From positions 48,783 through 112,782 of the forward strand of contig NZ_JAXKVW010000008.1 of NCBI RefSeq assembly GCF_036172515.1: a stretch of 64,000 nt of DNA, in the 5' to 3' direction. Under the pieces are notes generated by a model. It made no database searches. It was not told where the DNA came from and saw nothing but the letters and a program-made list of their open reading frames with translations. The position numbers and the translations under genes were made by a program. Below are positions 55,624 through 63,881 of this stretch, piece after piece; the stretch's first letter is position 1; the number at the start of each line of letters is the position of its first letter. The DNA is from Flexistipes sp. (GTDB taxonomy: Bacteria; Chrysiogenota; Deferribacteres; Deferribacterales; Flexistipitaceae).

Positions 55624-55884
55624 TTACTCTTCTTCCAGAACGTCAAATTCTCTGTCCAGATTGTTCATCAATTTGCAGTAGGTGAAAATCAGGATGATGA
55701 AAATGACTATTGAGCCCTGTTGTGCAAACCAAAATCCAAGTGGAAAACCTGCGATGTGAATGTTATTTAAAACATCAACCAAAAGAATTCCTGCAACATA
55801 AGAAACAAGAAACCAAATTGCCAGCAACCAGCCGATAATTTTCAGGTTTCGTTTCCAATATTGCTCCATAGCTTCCTTGTCCAT
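55624..55884 (-). CDS. Sodium:solute symporter small subunit (DUF4212)
   Basis: An 86-residue protein with two membrane segments (about 16-38 and 48-70) and an acidic C-terminus (DREFDVLEEE). It matches the DUF4212 small-subunit type that always precedes the VC_2705-like large symporter subunit. A ribosome site (AGAGAGGTG) precedes the ATG. It is the first gene of the operon and lies 12 bases upstream of the large subunit. Its sequence is intact. Confidence 0.9.
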   Translation of the reverse strand: MDKEAMEQYWKRNLKIIGWLLAIWFLVSYVAGILLVDVLNNIHIAGFPLGFWFAQQGSIVIFIILIFTYCKLMNNLDREFDVLEEE

Positions 55885-56321
55885 AAATACACCTCTCTGA
55901 GCGTTTTTGAAAAAAACCTAAATCACATGGATGCTAATTAAAAAGGACTTAAATTTTTCTTTCACCTCCTTTTTTATATTATTACCACAGCATCCATAAT
56001 CCCAAGTCCTGTAAAAAGATTAATACAATGTTTTATAAATGTCAACTATTATTTTTGGTAACGGTATAATTCTTTATTCTCTGTGAGTTATGGCTGATTT
56101 GTTGTTCTGTTTGCAAGATGTTGCAGTAAAAAAATACTGGTGTTTTAATTTAAATTAATTAAATAATAAAACATTGTATACAATATGCAGTATACAACTA
56201 CGTATTTAACTAATAATATTAAAATTTAATCCATGTTGGAACTTTTAAATTAATAATTAAAAAAGTCGAGAAGTTATTGAATTTAATTATTTAAGCAATT
56301 AGAATAAAGCAGGAGAGTAAA
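55885..56321. promoter_or_regulatory. AT-rich divergent control region with two GTATACAA operator-like sites
   Basis: No gene is seen in these 437 bases. On the minus strand a perfect TTGACA lies at 56040-56045, a candidate -35 for the symporter operon, though the -10 is weak. At 56173-56184 ATTGTATACAAT is a perfect 12-base palindrome, and GTATACAA recurs at 56190-56197, giving two sites 14 bases apart. TTGTATACAA-type palindromes are typical GntR-family operators. The rest is nearly pure A/T. Confidence 0.5.
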
Positions 56322-57254
56322 GTGAAAAACTACAGAGAAGACATAGACAAACTCTTTGAATATTATGATAAGTATCTGCAGGGCAAAGATAAAGCTTTAA
56401 GATTGACGCTGATTACTTTCCTCAGCAGAGGCCATCTTCTTATTGAGGATGTTCCCGGTCTGGGAAAGACAACTCTTGCCCTTGCCATTGCAAAATCAAT
56501 GGGGCTTTCTTTTGGGAGAATTCAGTGTACAAATGATCTTTTGCCCACCGATATAACCGGGTTATCCATTTTTAACAAAGACAAAAGATCCTTTGAATTC
56601 AGAAAGGGGCCGATTTTCAATAATATTGTGCTTGTGGATGAAATCAACAGAGCAACTCCAAAAACTCAGAGTGCTCTTCTGGAATCTATGGGGGAGAAAC
56701 AGGTCACTGTAGAGGGGAAGACATATAATTTGCCGAAGCCGTTTTTTGTGATAGCAACTCAAAATCCCTCGGAACAGCACGGAACGTTTCCTCTGCCGGA
56801 ATCACAACTGGACAGATTTTTGATGAAAATAAGCATCGGTTACCCTTCCAGAAAGCGGGAGCTTGAAATTTTGAAAGGAGGTAGCAGCAGAGGAGAGATT
56901 AATAAATCTGAACCTGTTTTGAGCTCTGAAAGTGTACTTAATCTTATTAATTTCATAAAAAATAATGTCAAAGTTGATGATAAAATCTATGAATACCTGC
57001 TGGAAATTGCAAATATTACCAGGGAAAGCAGTGAGTTTTTGATAGGTTTATCCACAAGGGCTATGCTTTCTATCCTCAATGCTGCTAAGGTCAGTGCTTT
57101 TGTTAATAATCGGGATTATGTGATACCCGAAGATATTTCCGATTATTGCAGGTATACTGTTTCCCACAGGGTTATTTTTAGAAGACAGCTGCCCGAGGAT
57201 GAGAAAACAGATATGCTGAAATCACTTTTGGATTCAATCAAATTTCCCGTATGA
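56322..57254 (+). CDS. MoxR family AAA+ ATPase
   Basis: A 310-residue AAA+ ATPase starting at GTG 56322 behind CAGGAGAG. Walker A is GLGKT (46-50) in IEDVPGLGKTTLA; Walker B is IVLVDEINRATPKTQSALLE; sensor-type ATQNPSEQHGTFPLPESQLDRF follows. MoxR proteins are chaperones for metal or complex insertion and commonly precede a DUF58 gene, as here (4-base overlap). The target is unknown; the context of DUF58 and a transglutaminase suggests envelope or stress functions. Confidence 0.95.
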   Translation: MKNYREDIDKLFEYYDKYLQGKDKALRLTLITFLSRGHLLIEDVPGLGKTTLALAIAKSMGLSFGRIQCTNDLLPTDITGLSIFNKDKRSFEFRKGPIFNNIVLVDEINRATPKTQSALLESMGEKQVTVEGKTYNLPKPFFVIATQNPSEQHGTFPLPESQLDRFLMKISIGYPSRKRELEILKGGSSRGEINKSEPVLSSESVLNLINFIKNNVKVDDKIYEYLLEIANITRESSEFLIGLSTRAMLSILNAAKVSAFVNNRDYVIPEDISDYCRYTVSHRVIFRRQLPEDEKTDMLKSLLDSIKFPV

Positions 57255-58159
57255 AAAAATCTGCTTTAAAAACAAAGACGAATTTTAAACCCGTTTATTT
57301 TACCAAAGCCGGTTGGTTTTATATTATAGTTACAATAGTACTGGGATTTGCCGCAGTTAACACCGGCAATAACCTTATTTTTATTATTGTTTCTTTTCTA
57401 CTGGCTGTAATGGCTATTTCCGGTTTTTACGGCAAAAAAAATATAAACAATATAAAAATCAATCTTAAAATGCCCGCTGAAATTTATGCCGGTTCTGCCT
57501 TTAGAGTGAGACTGAAGGCAGAAAATGAAAAAAAATTTCTTGATTCATACCTGCTTAAAATAAAATTTTATGAAAGTGAAGTGTTTTTCGGCAGAATAGG
57601 GCGGCAAAGCATCAAAGAGGGTAAAACGGATTTGATATTTCAGAAAAGGGGTGTTAACCGCATTAAAGAGATAGTCCTTTACTCGAGGTTTCCGTTTAAT
57701 TTTTTTGTAAGATGTAAAAAAATTCCCGTTAACAGTGAAGCAGTGGTTTTCCCAAAGCCTGTGAAATCAAATGAAAGTGCAAGAAGTTATTCGCTCAATG
57801 AGACTGAAGGGAATGCCGTAAAAGATAATCAGGCATCGGAAGAGCTCAGCAGTATAAGGAATTATGAGTATGGGGACAGTTTGCGTCTTATTCACTGGAA
57901 ACATTTTGCAAAAAGCGACGAGCTGAAAGCGAAGAATTTTAGCGGAGGGCTTAATTCTCCAGTAGTTATTGACTTAAGCGGTTTGGATTTTGTATCGGAG
58001 TCTGAAATTTCCGCTGCGGCTTATGACATCATTGATTTGATTAAGAAGAATACGCCGGTGGGGCTAAAAACGGACAACGATTATTTCCCCCCTGATATAT
58101 CACACGGACACAAACTTAACCTTCTCAGATATCTGGCTTTATATGATGACAATAATTAA
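57251..58159 (+). CDS. DUF58 domain-containing protein
   Basis: A 302-residue protein with two N-terminal membrane segments (about 23-57) and a cytosolic DUF58 domain whose signature RNYEYGDSLRLIHWKHFAKSDEL is at about 197-219. The C-terminal part is von Willebrand-like. DUF58 proteins pair with MoxR ATPases in operons, and the start overlaps moxR by 4 bases. The end overlaps the transglutaminase gene by 17 bases. Its biochemical role is unknown. Confidence 0.93.
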   Translation: MKKSALKTKTNFKPVYFTKAGWFYIIVTIVLGFAAVNTGNNLIFIIVSFLLAVMAISGFYGKKNINNIKINLKMPAEIYAGSAFRVRLKAENEKKFLDSYLLKIKFYESEVFFGRIGRQSIKEGKTDLIFQKRGVNRIKEIVLYSRFPFNFFVRCKKIPVNSEAVVFPKPVKSNESARSYSLNETEGNAVKDNQASEELSSIRNYEYGDSLRLIHWKHFAKSDELKAKNFSGGLNSPVVIDLSGLDFVSESEISAAAYDIIDLIKKNTPVGLKTDNDYFPPDISHGHKLNLLRYLALYDDNN

Positions 58160-60092
58160 TCTGATAAAAATAAACACAATTCTTGTAAGTATTATATGTT
58201 TTGCTGCAGTCGCAGAGTATATGAACCCTTTTGTCCTTGTTTTTATTTCCGGAGTGATTATTGCAAATTTTCTGGAAATAAAGGGCTATAATCTCTATTT
58301 GCCGCGTTTTTTGGCTAATTTTCTGGGAGTGATTGTTTTATTTGCAGCGTTTATCAATTTCAGTATTGAAAATATGAATGTCATTTTTATCAATGCCCTC
58401 ATTGTGCTGATGGGGCTGAAGTTGATGGAAAGGAAACAATACAGGGACTATATGCAGATATCCCTTATGGCCGTTTTTATTCTGGCAGGTCTTTCCCTGT
58501 TAAATTTGAGTATGGTTTTTCTGGTTTACCTTTTTGCTGAGGTGCTGCTCATTGTTTTGCAAATGGTTCTTCTGACTGTGATGGTTGAGGATAATACTTT
58601 TATCATGGATAAGCCGTTTTTTGTTTCCATTTTAAAACCCATAACTCTGATTATGGTTATTTCCATACCGGCCGCGGCTTTTCTTTTTTTGATTCTTCCG
58701 CGTACGGATTATCCGATGCTGAGTTTTTTGAATAACCGTCAGAATGCTTCCACCGGGTTTACTGACAGCATAAAACTGGGAACAGTCAATTTTATTCAAA
58801 ATAACGATAAAACGGCATTCAGGGTGAAAATGAAAAAAATTGACGATAAATTTCTTTACTGGCGGGGTGTGGTCCTGGATACATACCGGAATAACGGCTG
58901 GGAGAGTAACTACGGAGGTTCCGGAACAGAACACAACATTAAACATGAAAGTCAGAATAAAAAAATTATAAAATACAGAGTATTTATGGAGCCCACGGCT
59001 AATGAATATCTTTATACGTTAAATGTGCCTGTTGATATAACATATTCCGATGATTTCAGTTTTGATAAGAAGCGTGGGGAGGTTATCACAGAGGAGCCTG
59101 TGAAAACAAAAATATCCTACACAGCTGTTTCCCGCCTAAGTCAGCAGATTAATGCTCATTTGGCAAGGAAAGAAATATATTTGCAGACTTCAGGAATAAG
59201 CAGTGAAGTCAAAAAGATTGCAAGCCGTCTTAAAGGTGACACCGACGCCGGAACTGCAGATAATATCATTAATTATTTAAAACCTCCGGATTTCAAATAT
59301 TCCCTTCAAAATTTGCCTTTAAGCAAAGAACCGTTAAAGCATTTTCTTACCGTTACAAAAATGGGGAATTGTGAATATTTTGCTTCTGCAATGGGTGTTC
59401 TTCTTCGGCTGAACGGTATTCCTTCAAGACTTGTGGGTGGTTTTAGAGGCGGCTATTATGATGAAGGGGCCGGTTATTATTCAGTTTTGTACAGTAATGC
59501 CCATGTGTGGGTGGAAGCTTATATCGACGGAGCATGGCGGACATATGATCCCACTCCTGCTGACTTCAGTAGATTTTCAGATAAAAATAAGCTCAGCAGT
59601 CTTAAGGAGATTAAACTGTTTTTTGATAAACTGAATTATTACTGGACAGTTTTTGTGATTAATTACGATTTTGCAAAACAGATGGAAGGGTTGAAAAATG
59701 CCGCTGAAGCAGCTGAAAATATTAAATTTGATTTAAAGCTTTTCGGCAAAGGTGTTTTTGCTCTGATAATACCGTTTATCCTTTTATTAATATTTGTTTT
59801 TAAAAAGAAAAGAGAAAAAAGAACAGAAAAAATTTTGAAAAAATTTGATGAAGTTTTTCTGAAGCTGGGAGTTTCAAGAACGGCCGGGGAAGGACTTATT
59901 CAGGCTGTTAACAATGTAGGCAATAAGGAAATTGGTGAGGAACTGAAAAAACTGGCATATGAATATTATTCGGCAGTTTACGGAGACAAAGAGTTTAACC
60001 GTGAAAAATATAGAACTTTGAAAAAAAGACTTAAAGATGTATCACGCTATATCAAACATTCCTCTGTTAAATCAGGTAAAAACAAGCAATAA
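58143..60092 (+). CDS. TgpA-like transmembrane transglutaminase
   Basis: A 649-residue protein with about seven N-terminal membrane segments (to residue 190; DUF3488-type), a periplasmic transglutaminase-like domain and a final membrane segment (about 537-557) with a short cytosolic tail. The catalytic triad is Cys410 (MGNCEYFASAMGV), His454 (SNAHVWVEAY) and Asp469 (TYDPTPAD). TgpA of Pseudomonas is an essential periplasmic transglutaminase. It shares the MoxR-DUF58-TgpA operon order known from many proteobacteria. Start ATG 58143 is followed directly by a second ATG. Confidence 0.93.
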   Translation: MMTIINLIKINTILVSIICFAAVAEYMNPFVLVFISGVIIANFLEIKGYNLYLPRFLANFLGVIVLFAAFINFSIENMNVIFINALIVLMGLKLMERKQYRDYMQISLMAVFILAGLSLLNLSMVFLVYLFAEVLLIVLQMVLLTVMVEDNTFIMDKPFFVSILKPITLIMVISIPAAAFLFLILPRTDYPMLSFLNNRQNASTGFTDSIKLGTVNFIQNNDKTAFRVKMKKIDDKFLYWRGVVLDTYRNNGWESNYGGSGTEHNIKHESQNKKIIKYRVFMEPTANEYLYTLNVPVDITYSDDFSFDKKRGEVITEEPVKTKISYTAVSRLSQQINAHLARKEIYLQTSGISSEVKKIASRLKGDTDAGTADNIINYLKPPDFKYSLQNLPLSKEPLKHFLTVTKMGNCEYFASAMGVLLRLNGIPSRLVGGFRGGYYDEGAGYYSVLYSNAHVWVEAYIDGAWRTYDPTPADFSRFSDKNKLSSLKEIKLFFDKLNYYWTVFVINYDFAKQMEGLKNAAEAAENIKFDLKLFGKGVFALIIPFILLLIFVFKKKREKRTEKILKKFDEVFLKLGVSRTAGEGLIQAVNNVGNKEIGEELKKLAYEYYSAVYGDKEFNREKYRTLKKRLKDVSRYIKHSSVKSGKNKQ

Positions 60093-60244
60093 TTACTCAA
60101 GTTTCGCACTTCGTTTTGTCATTGCGAAACCTTGTGGGAACAGGGTTGTGGCAATCTCAAAACAAGAAAAGTAGAGAGATTGCTTCGTCGTTTTCACTCC
60201 TCGCAAAGACGTGAAAACAGTATAAGTGCGAAACTTGAATAATT
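60091..60244. repeat. 154-bp element with 21-bp terminal inverted repeats
   Basis: The left end AATTACTCAAGTTTCGCACT(T) at 60091-60111 matches the reverse complement of 60224-60244 at 20 of 21 positions. The inside contains CATTGCGAAACC...GGCAATCTC (60120-60158) and GAGATTGCTTCGTCG (60176), a nested inverted pair. It has no coding capacity. It begins inside the transglutaminase stop codon (60090-60092) and is a candidate MITE. A left-end fragment is at 51001. Confidence 0.88.
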
Positions 60245-60702
60245 ACTGGAGTTATCCTACTTTCTGCAACAATAAGAACACTTACATGTTTGTTTGCTAT
60301 ATCGTTTCTTACGGTAGAGATTCCCACTCGGGCACTTAAAACTCTAAGTGCCCGGGCGAAAGGATGCCTTATGTTTACCTTCTATTTATCCGCCTAAGGC
60401 GGATTATATGCAAAAACTGTCACCTCGACCGAAGCGGAGAGGTCTCTTGCCAAACAGCTATTTTCATACCACCCCTGACCCCTCCTATCTTAGGAGGGGA
60501 ACTGATCTCTCCCCCTACTTTAGGGGGAGGTTAAGAAGGGGGTATATTTTGTCAGACAACATCAGAGATTTGTCCACTCCATCGAGCACATAAATGTATA
60601 TGTGCTCGGTACTCGGAATTTAACTCTTATCCTATCAAAGAGTTAGGAGGGGCTGGGGTGGTAAAATTTATAATGGCTCAATTATTCAAAAGTCTCTGTA
60701 TA
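60245..60702. repeat. Repeat island between the transglutaminase and MoaE-like genes (no gene)
   Basis: Contains hairpin GGGCACTTA-AAACTC-TAAGTGCCC (60330-60353), a composite element (60357-60447), a CCCCTCC-stem pair (60473-60545; CCCCTCCTATCTTAGGAGGGG is nearly palindromic, then CTCCCCCTACTTTAGGGGGAG), a hairpin CGAGCACATA-AATGTA-TATGTGCTCG (60583-60608), and the tail AGAGTTAGGAGGGGCTGGGGTGG (60640), which matches 33293-33317. No reading frame is supported; an 81-codon frame is made of repeat sequence. Confidence 0.85.
60357..60447 (+). repeat. Composite palindromic repeat element, copy C
   Basis: Blocks in the order CGAAAGGATGCC, CTATTTATC, a variable stem CCGCC-TAA-GGCGG (60390-60402), TATATGCAAAAACTGT and CACCTCGACCGAAGCGGAGA-GGTCTCT. 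Same layout as copies at 51085 and 45061. The variable stem differs in sequence but stays self-complementary. Confidence 0.9.
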
Positions 60703-61101
60703 TTATTTTATTTCTTCCAATCCTAAAAATTTTTCTGATTTTATAAATTCCAGAAGTTCCCGCATCCCTTTAAAACCGGTTTCTCTGTCTTTTGCTTCCA
60801 CTGCCAGAAAAAGTATCGGGTCGTTTTTGTAAATTGTTCCGATATTGTGAACGGCCAGCAGAGAATTGAGATTGTATTTTTTGAAAATTTCACTGGCTTT
60901 TTCTTTAAGAACCTTTTCAGCTTCGGGAGTTTTTTCATAAAGTTTTATTTCAGAATAATCTTTTACATATTTTCCCGGATATTTTGCTTTACCGTGATGT
61001 ACTAATATTGTCCCTGTAGAATCAGATGTATCTTTGTAAAATTGCCTGTAAAGCTCAGATATATCATTTATTTTATCAATTTTTACGCTAATGTTTTCCA
61101 T
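60703..61101 (-). CDS. Divergent MoaE-like molybdopterin synthase large subunit
   Basis: A 132-residue protein similar to MoaE: GTILVHHGKAKYPGK replaces the GALVTFVGRVR region, EIKLYEKTPEAEKVLKEKASEIFKKYNL the following helix, then LLAVHNIGTIYKNDPILFLAVEA (MoaE HRIGxLxxGexxVxVavxa) and a C-terminal EFIKSEKFLGLEE, where MoaE has catalytic DxxKxxxPfWK. A lysine sits at the expected place, but the PFWK part is missing and the chain ends early. It could be a functional short MoaE or a relative with another role. There is no moaD nearby. Confidence 0.7.
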   Translation of the reverse strand: MENISVKIDKINDISELYRQFYKDTSDSTGTILVHHGKAKYPGKYVKDYSEIKLYEKTPEAEKVLKEKASEIFKKYNLNSLLAVHNIGTIYKNDPILFLAVEAKDRETGFKGMRELLEFIKSEKFLGLEEIK

Positions 61102-61184
61102 GGCAGCTCCTTTATTTAATCAGCATTTGCAGTTTTCTACAGGAATATCTTTTTTTTGGAAAGTAAAAAATTTAAATATTTCTT

Positions 61185-61216
61185 TTGACTAATAGATAAG
61201 ATGCTGGTATTATAAT
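61185..61216 (+). promoter_or_regulatory. Promoter of the cold-shock gene
   Basis: TTGACT at 61185-61190, a 17-base spacer and TATTAT at 61208-61213, overlapping TATAAT at 61211-61216. The predicted leader is about 35 bases and contains GGGTGCAGCCC, a small stem. A ribosome site (AAGAGGTGAAAG) precedes ATG 61255. Confidence 0.65.
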
Positions 61217-61254
61217 AGAAGGGTGCAGCCCAAAGAAATATAAGAGGTGAAAGA

Positions 61255-61458
61255 ATGAGTAACACAGGTACAGTGAAATGGTTTAATGATTCAAAGGGGT
61301 ACGGTTTTATAACTGGCTCAGACGGCGAGGATGTTTTTGTGCACTATTCCGCAATTTCAATGGAAGGTTTCAAGTCCTTGAAAGAAGGCGACGAAGTGGA
61401 ATTTGAAGTTGTTGAAGGTCCCAAAGGTCCTCAGGCAGCTAATGTTGTTAAGGTATAG
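61255..61458 (+). CDS. Cold-shock domain protein (CspA family)
   Basis: A 67-residue OB-fold nucleic-acid-binding protein. The RNP1 motif KGYGFITG and RNP2 motif DVFVHYSAI are present, and the start [14 protein letters not shown] is canonical. Such proteins bind single-stranded RNA/DNA and act as RNA chaperones, in cold or in normal growth. Length is standard. It stands alone with its own promoter and terminator. Confidence 0.97.
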   Translation: MSNTGTVKWFNDSKGYGFITGSDGEDVFVHYSAISMEGFKSLKEGDEVEFEVVEGPKGPQAANVVKV

Positions 61459-61509
61459 ATAAATCTATACGAACCGGAATTATTAACTGGTTATAACGAC
61501 AAAAACTAT

Positions 61510-61533
61510 ATCCGCCTTCGGGCGGATTTTTTA
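61510..61533. terminator. Strong terminator after the cold-shock gene
   Basis: ATCCGCC-TTCG-GGCGGAT (61510-61527) followed by TTTTTATTTT. The UUCG-type tetraloop makes it stable. It lies between the convergent cold-shock and DUF2905 genes, and its T-run overlaps the DUF2905 stop. Confidence 0.9.
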
Positions 61534-61752
61534 TTTTCTGAAAAAAATATTAAACAAGACTGTAAGAATAATACTTATAATAATTGAAGTAACTATCGGG
61601 AAATAAAAAGTAAAATCATCTTTTTTTATTAGAATATCTCCTGGAAGTTTCCCCAACCCGAATTTTCCGCCGAAAAGCAAAACAATTCCGATTCCTGCTA
61701 TTACCAGACCGATGATTATGAGTAATTTAGCAAAGTCGGGTACTCCGGGCAT
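61531..61752 (-). CDS. DUF2905 small membrane protein
   Basis: A 73-residue protein with two membrane segments (about 8-27 and 47-68) and the connecting GKFGLGKLPGDILIKKDDFTFYFP, which is the signature of DUF2905. The function is unknown. It starts right where queH ends (1-base spacing), so the two genes are translationally coupled. Confidence 0.92.
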   Translation of the reverse strand: MPGVPDFAKLLIIIGLVIAGIGIVLLFGGKFGLGKLPGDILIKKDDFTFYFPIVTSIIISIILTVLFNIFFRK

Positions 61753-62334
61753 CTAAACTGCTCCTGATTTTTCATTTGCTTTGCTGTAATTGAAGCGCTT
61801 TGATAACTGTTTCCGGTATCTGTCCTCTTCACTGTAAATGCACCCACAGTATTGCTGCCTGTACATATCCATCTCTTTGCTTTTTTCTATTCCTTCTTTC
61901 CACCCTTCTCTGAAATCGTAATAGAAAAAATTTGTGTTGTATTTTTTTGCCGCAGCTTCACATAATTCAGCTATAAGTTCGTGGTTCTGGAATTTGCTGT
62001 ATAATAATGAAGTTGTAAAGTAATCGAACTTTCCCTTTGATGCTATTTGTGCACATTTTTCAATCCTGGATGAATAGCAGTACATGCATCTGTTGTCTTC
62101 CCTGTAAACTGCATTTCTGGTAAATTCTTCCAATCCGTAGTACTCATCTATTATCGACTTTATATTGTTTTCATCGTTGAATTCAGATACACTTTCCAGT
62201 CTTTTGTAAAACTCTGTTACCGGATGTATGTTTGGATTGTAGAAAAAGCCGTAAACTGCTTCAAAGTTTTCATGGAGAATTTTTGATGTGTATATTGAAC
62301 AGGGTGCGCAGCATTGGTGCATAAGTACTTTCAT
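61753..62334 (-). CDS. queH: Epoxyqueuosine reductase QueH (DUF208)
   Basis: A 193-residue Fe-S protein that reduces epoxyqueuosine to queuosine in tRNA, replacing QueG. The family cysteines are present: HQCCAPCS (Cys8, Cys9, Cys12), DNRCMYCYSSR and YCGC near the C-terminus. FFYNPNIHPVTEFYKRLE is a typical QueH stretch. It is cytoplasmic. It follows trpB after about 58 bases containing a hairpin. Confidence 0.93.
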   Translation of the reverse strand: MKVLMHQCCAPCSIYTSKILHENFEAVYGFFYNPNIHPVTEFYKRLESVSEFNDENNIKSIIDEYYGLEEFTRNAVYREDNRCMYCYSSRIEKCAQIASKGKFDYFTTSLLYSKFQNHELIAELCEAAAKKYNTNFFYYDFREGWKEGIEKSKEMDMYRQQYCGCIYSEEDRYRKQLSKRFNYSKANEKSGAV

Positions 62335-62356
62335 ATGCCTACCTTTTTAAAGAATT

Positions 62357-62380
62357 CACAGGGGAAGCTTCTCCCCTGTG
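62357..62380 (-). terminator. Hairpin downstream of trpB
   Basis: CACAGGGGA (62357-62365) pairs perfectly with TCCCCTGTG (62372-62380), loop of 6. On the minus strand it is followed by AATTCTTT. A T-run is only partial, so some read-through into queH is likely. Confidence 0.65.
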
Positions 62381-62392
62381 ATAAGAAAGATA

Positions 62393-63739
62393 TTAAACGT
62401 TGGGTAAGTTTTCAAGTGATTTTCTGATTGCTTCTTCAGGATATTCATAATCTTCGAGTTTGCCGTCGAAATAAGCGTCGTAAGCAGACATGTCAAAGAA
62501 ACCGTGTCCGCTGAGACAGAAGAGAATTGATTTTTCTTTGCCTTCTTCCATATTGTTTTCAGCTTCCATAGCCGCAGCCGCAATTGCATGAGCAGATTCC
62601 GGAGCAGGAACAATCCCTTCGGTCTGTGCAAACATGATCCCATATTTAAAAATGTCAGATTGGTGAACATTCTGTGCATCGATTATCCCTTCATGGTAAA
62701 GATGGCTGACAATAGGAGATTCCCCGTGATAACGCAGCCCCCCTGCATGGATTGCAGGCGGCTCAAAGTCATGTCCCAGTGTGTACATTTTCATAATAGG
62801 GGTTAATTTTGCAACATCGCCGTAATCGTAAGCAAATGTGCCTTTTGTGAGGGTGGGGCAGCTTGCGGGTTCAACTGCAACTGCTTCCACATTTTTCCCC
62901 TCCAGTTTGTCTTTTATAAAAGGGATGGCTATTCCGCCGAAATTAGACCCTCCGCCGCAGGAAGCAAAGATTTTGTCCGGATAATCATTGATCAGCTCGA
63001 ACTGTTTTTTTGTTTCAAGTCCTATTACAGTCTGGTGCAAAACAACATGATTCAGAACGCTGCCCAGAGCGTAATTCGTATCATCTCTGCCTGCAGCTTC
63101 CTCCACAGCCTCACTGATTGCAAGCCCGAGACTTCCATTGGATTCGGGATTCTGTTTCAGTATTTCTCTGCCGGCATTTGTAAATTCAGAAGGACTGGGT
63201 ATAACTTCCGCATCAAACATGCGCATAAAAGATTTTCTGTACGGTTTTTGGTTGAAGCTTACTTTTACCATATATACTCTGCACTGCATTTCAAGCATTT
63301 TGCAGGCCACCGACAAAGCGCTTCCCCATTGGCCTGCGCCTGTTTCGGTGGTTAACCGGTTTATTCCGTTTATTTTGTTATAATAAGCCTGAGCCACTGC
63401 AGTGTTCGGTTTATGGCTTCCGGCCGGTGATGTTCCTTCATATTTAAAGTAGATTTTGGATTTCACACCGAGTGCCTTTTCAAATCTTTCTGCCCGTATC
63501 AACGGTGTCGGTCTCCAAAGACGCATTACCTCCATTACTTTTTCCGGGATATCGATCCATCTTTGTGTGGACATCTCCTGCTCGATAAGCTGAGGGGGGA
63601 ATAATGCTTTCATTTCATCGAATGTAACAGGTTTGCCGGTAAAAGGGCTGATGGGCGGGTCCATAGGCTTAGGAAGATCAGCCAGTATATTATACCATCT
63701 ATCAGGTATGTATTTCTCGTCAAGAAAAACCTTACTCAT
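62393..63739 (-). CDS. trpB: Tryptophan synthase beta subunit, TrpB2 type
   Basis: A 448-residue PLP enzyme of the TrpB2 branch, which is longer than TrpB1 (about 400 aa) and often lacks a partner TrpA. The PLP lysine is Lys110 in GTSPAGSHKPNTA; other motifs are ETGAGQWGSALSVACKM, the phosphate-binding SCGGGSNFGG and PAPESAHAIAAA. TrpB2 condenses indole or O-phosphoserine with serine; the exact role is variable. No other trp genes are near, consistent with an orphan TrpB2. A ribosome site (TGGAGGATATATTATG) is present. Confidence 0.94.
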   Translation of the reverse strand: MSKVFLDEKYIPDRWYNILADLPKPMDPPISPFTGKPVTFDEMKALFPPQLIEQEMSTQRWIDIPEKVMEVMRLWRPTPLIRAERFEKALGVKSKIYFKYEGTSPAGSHKPNTAVAQAYYNKINGINRLTTETGAGQWGSALSVACKMLEMQCRVYMVKVSFNQKPYRKSFMRMFDAEVIPSPSEFTNAGREILKQNPESNGSLGLAISEAVEEAAGRDDTNYALGSVLNHVVLHQTVIGLETKKQFELINDYPDKIFASCGGGSNFGGIAIPFIKDKLEGKNVEAVAVEPASCPTLTKGTFAYDYGDVAKLTPIMKMYTLGHDFEPPAIHAGGLRYHGESPIVSHLYHEGIIDAQNVHQSDIFKYGIMFAQTEGIVPAPESAHAIAAAAMEAENNMEEGKEKSILFCLSGHGFFDMSAYDAYFDGKLEDYEYPEEAIRKSLENLPNV

Positions 63740-63798
63740 AATATATCCTCCATAAATAGTTATAACTTTTTATCATATTTTAAACACAAATCAAGAAC

Positions 63799-63881
63799 TA
63801 AAGTTTTGGCGCCCTCCCATTTTTTATTGGTGAGATAGAGAGGTAAAGGTTAAAGTGGTTTATAAGTATTAAGTTTACAGG
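63799..63881. repeat. Dispersed repeat between trpB and the IS element
   Basis: TTTTGGCGCCCTCCCATTTTTT followed by ATTGGTGAGATAGAGAGGTAAAGG recurs in reduced form at 44861 and at 45352-45418. The AGGTAAAGG part resembles one hexamer unit. Function unknown. Confidence 0.7.

Noticed and set aside
60348..60593. An 81-codon plus-strand frame in the repeat island
   Set aside because: It is built from composite and CCCCTCC repeats, which generate chance frames at each copy.
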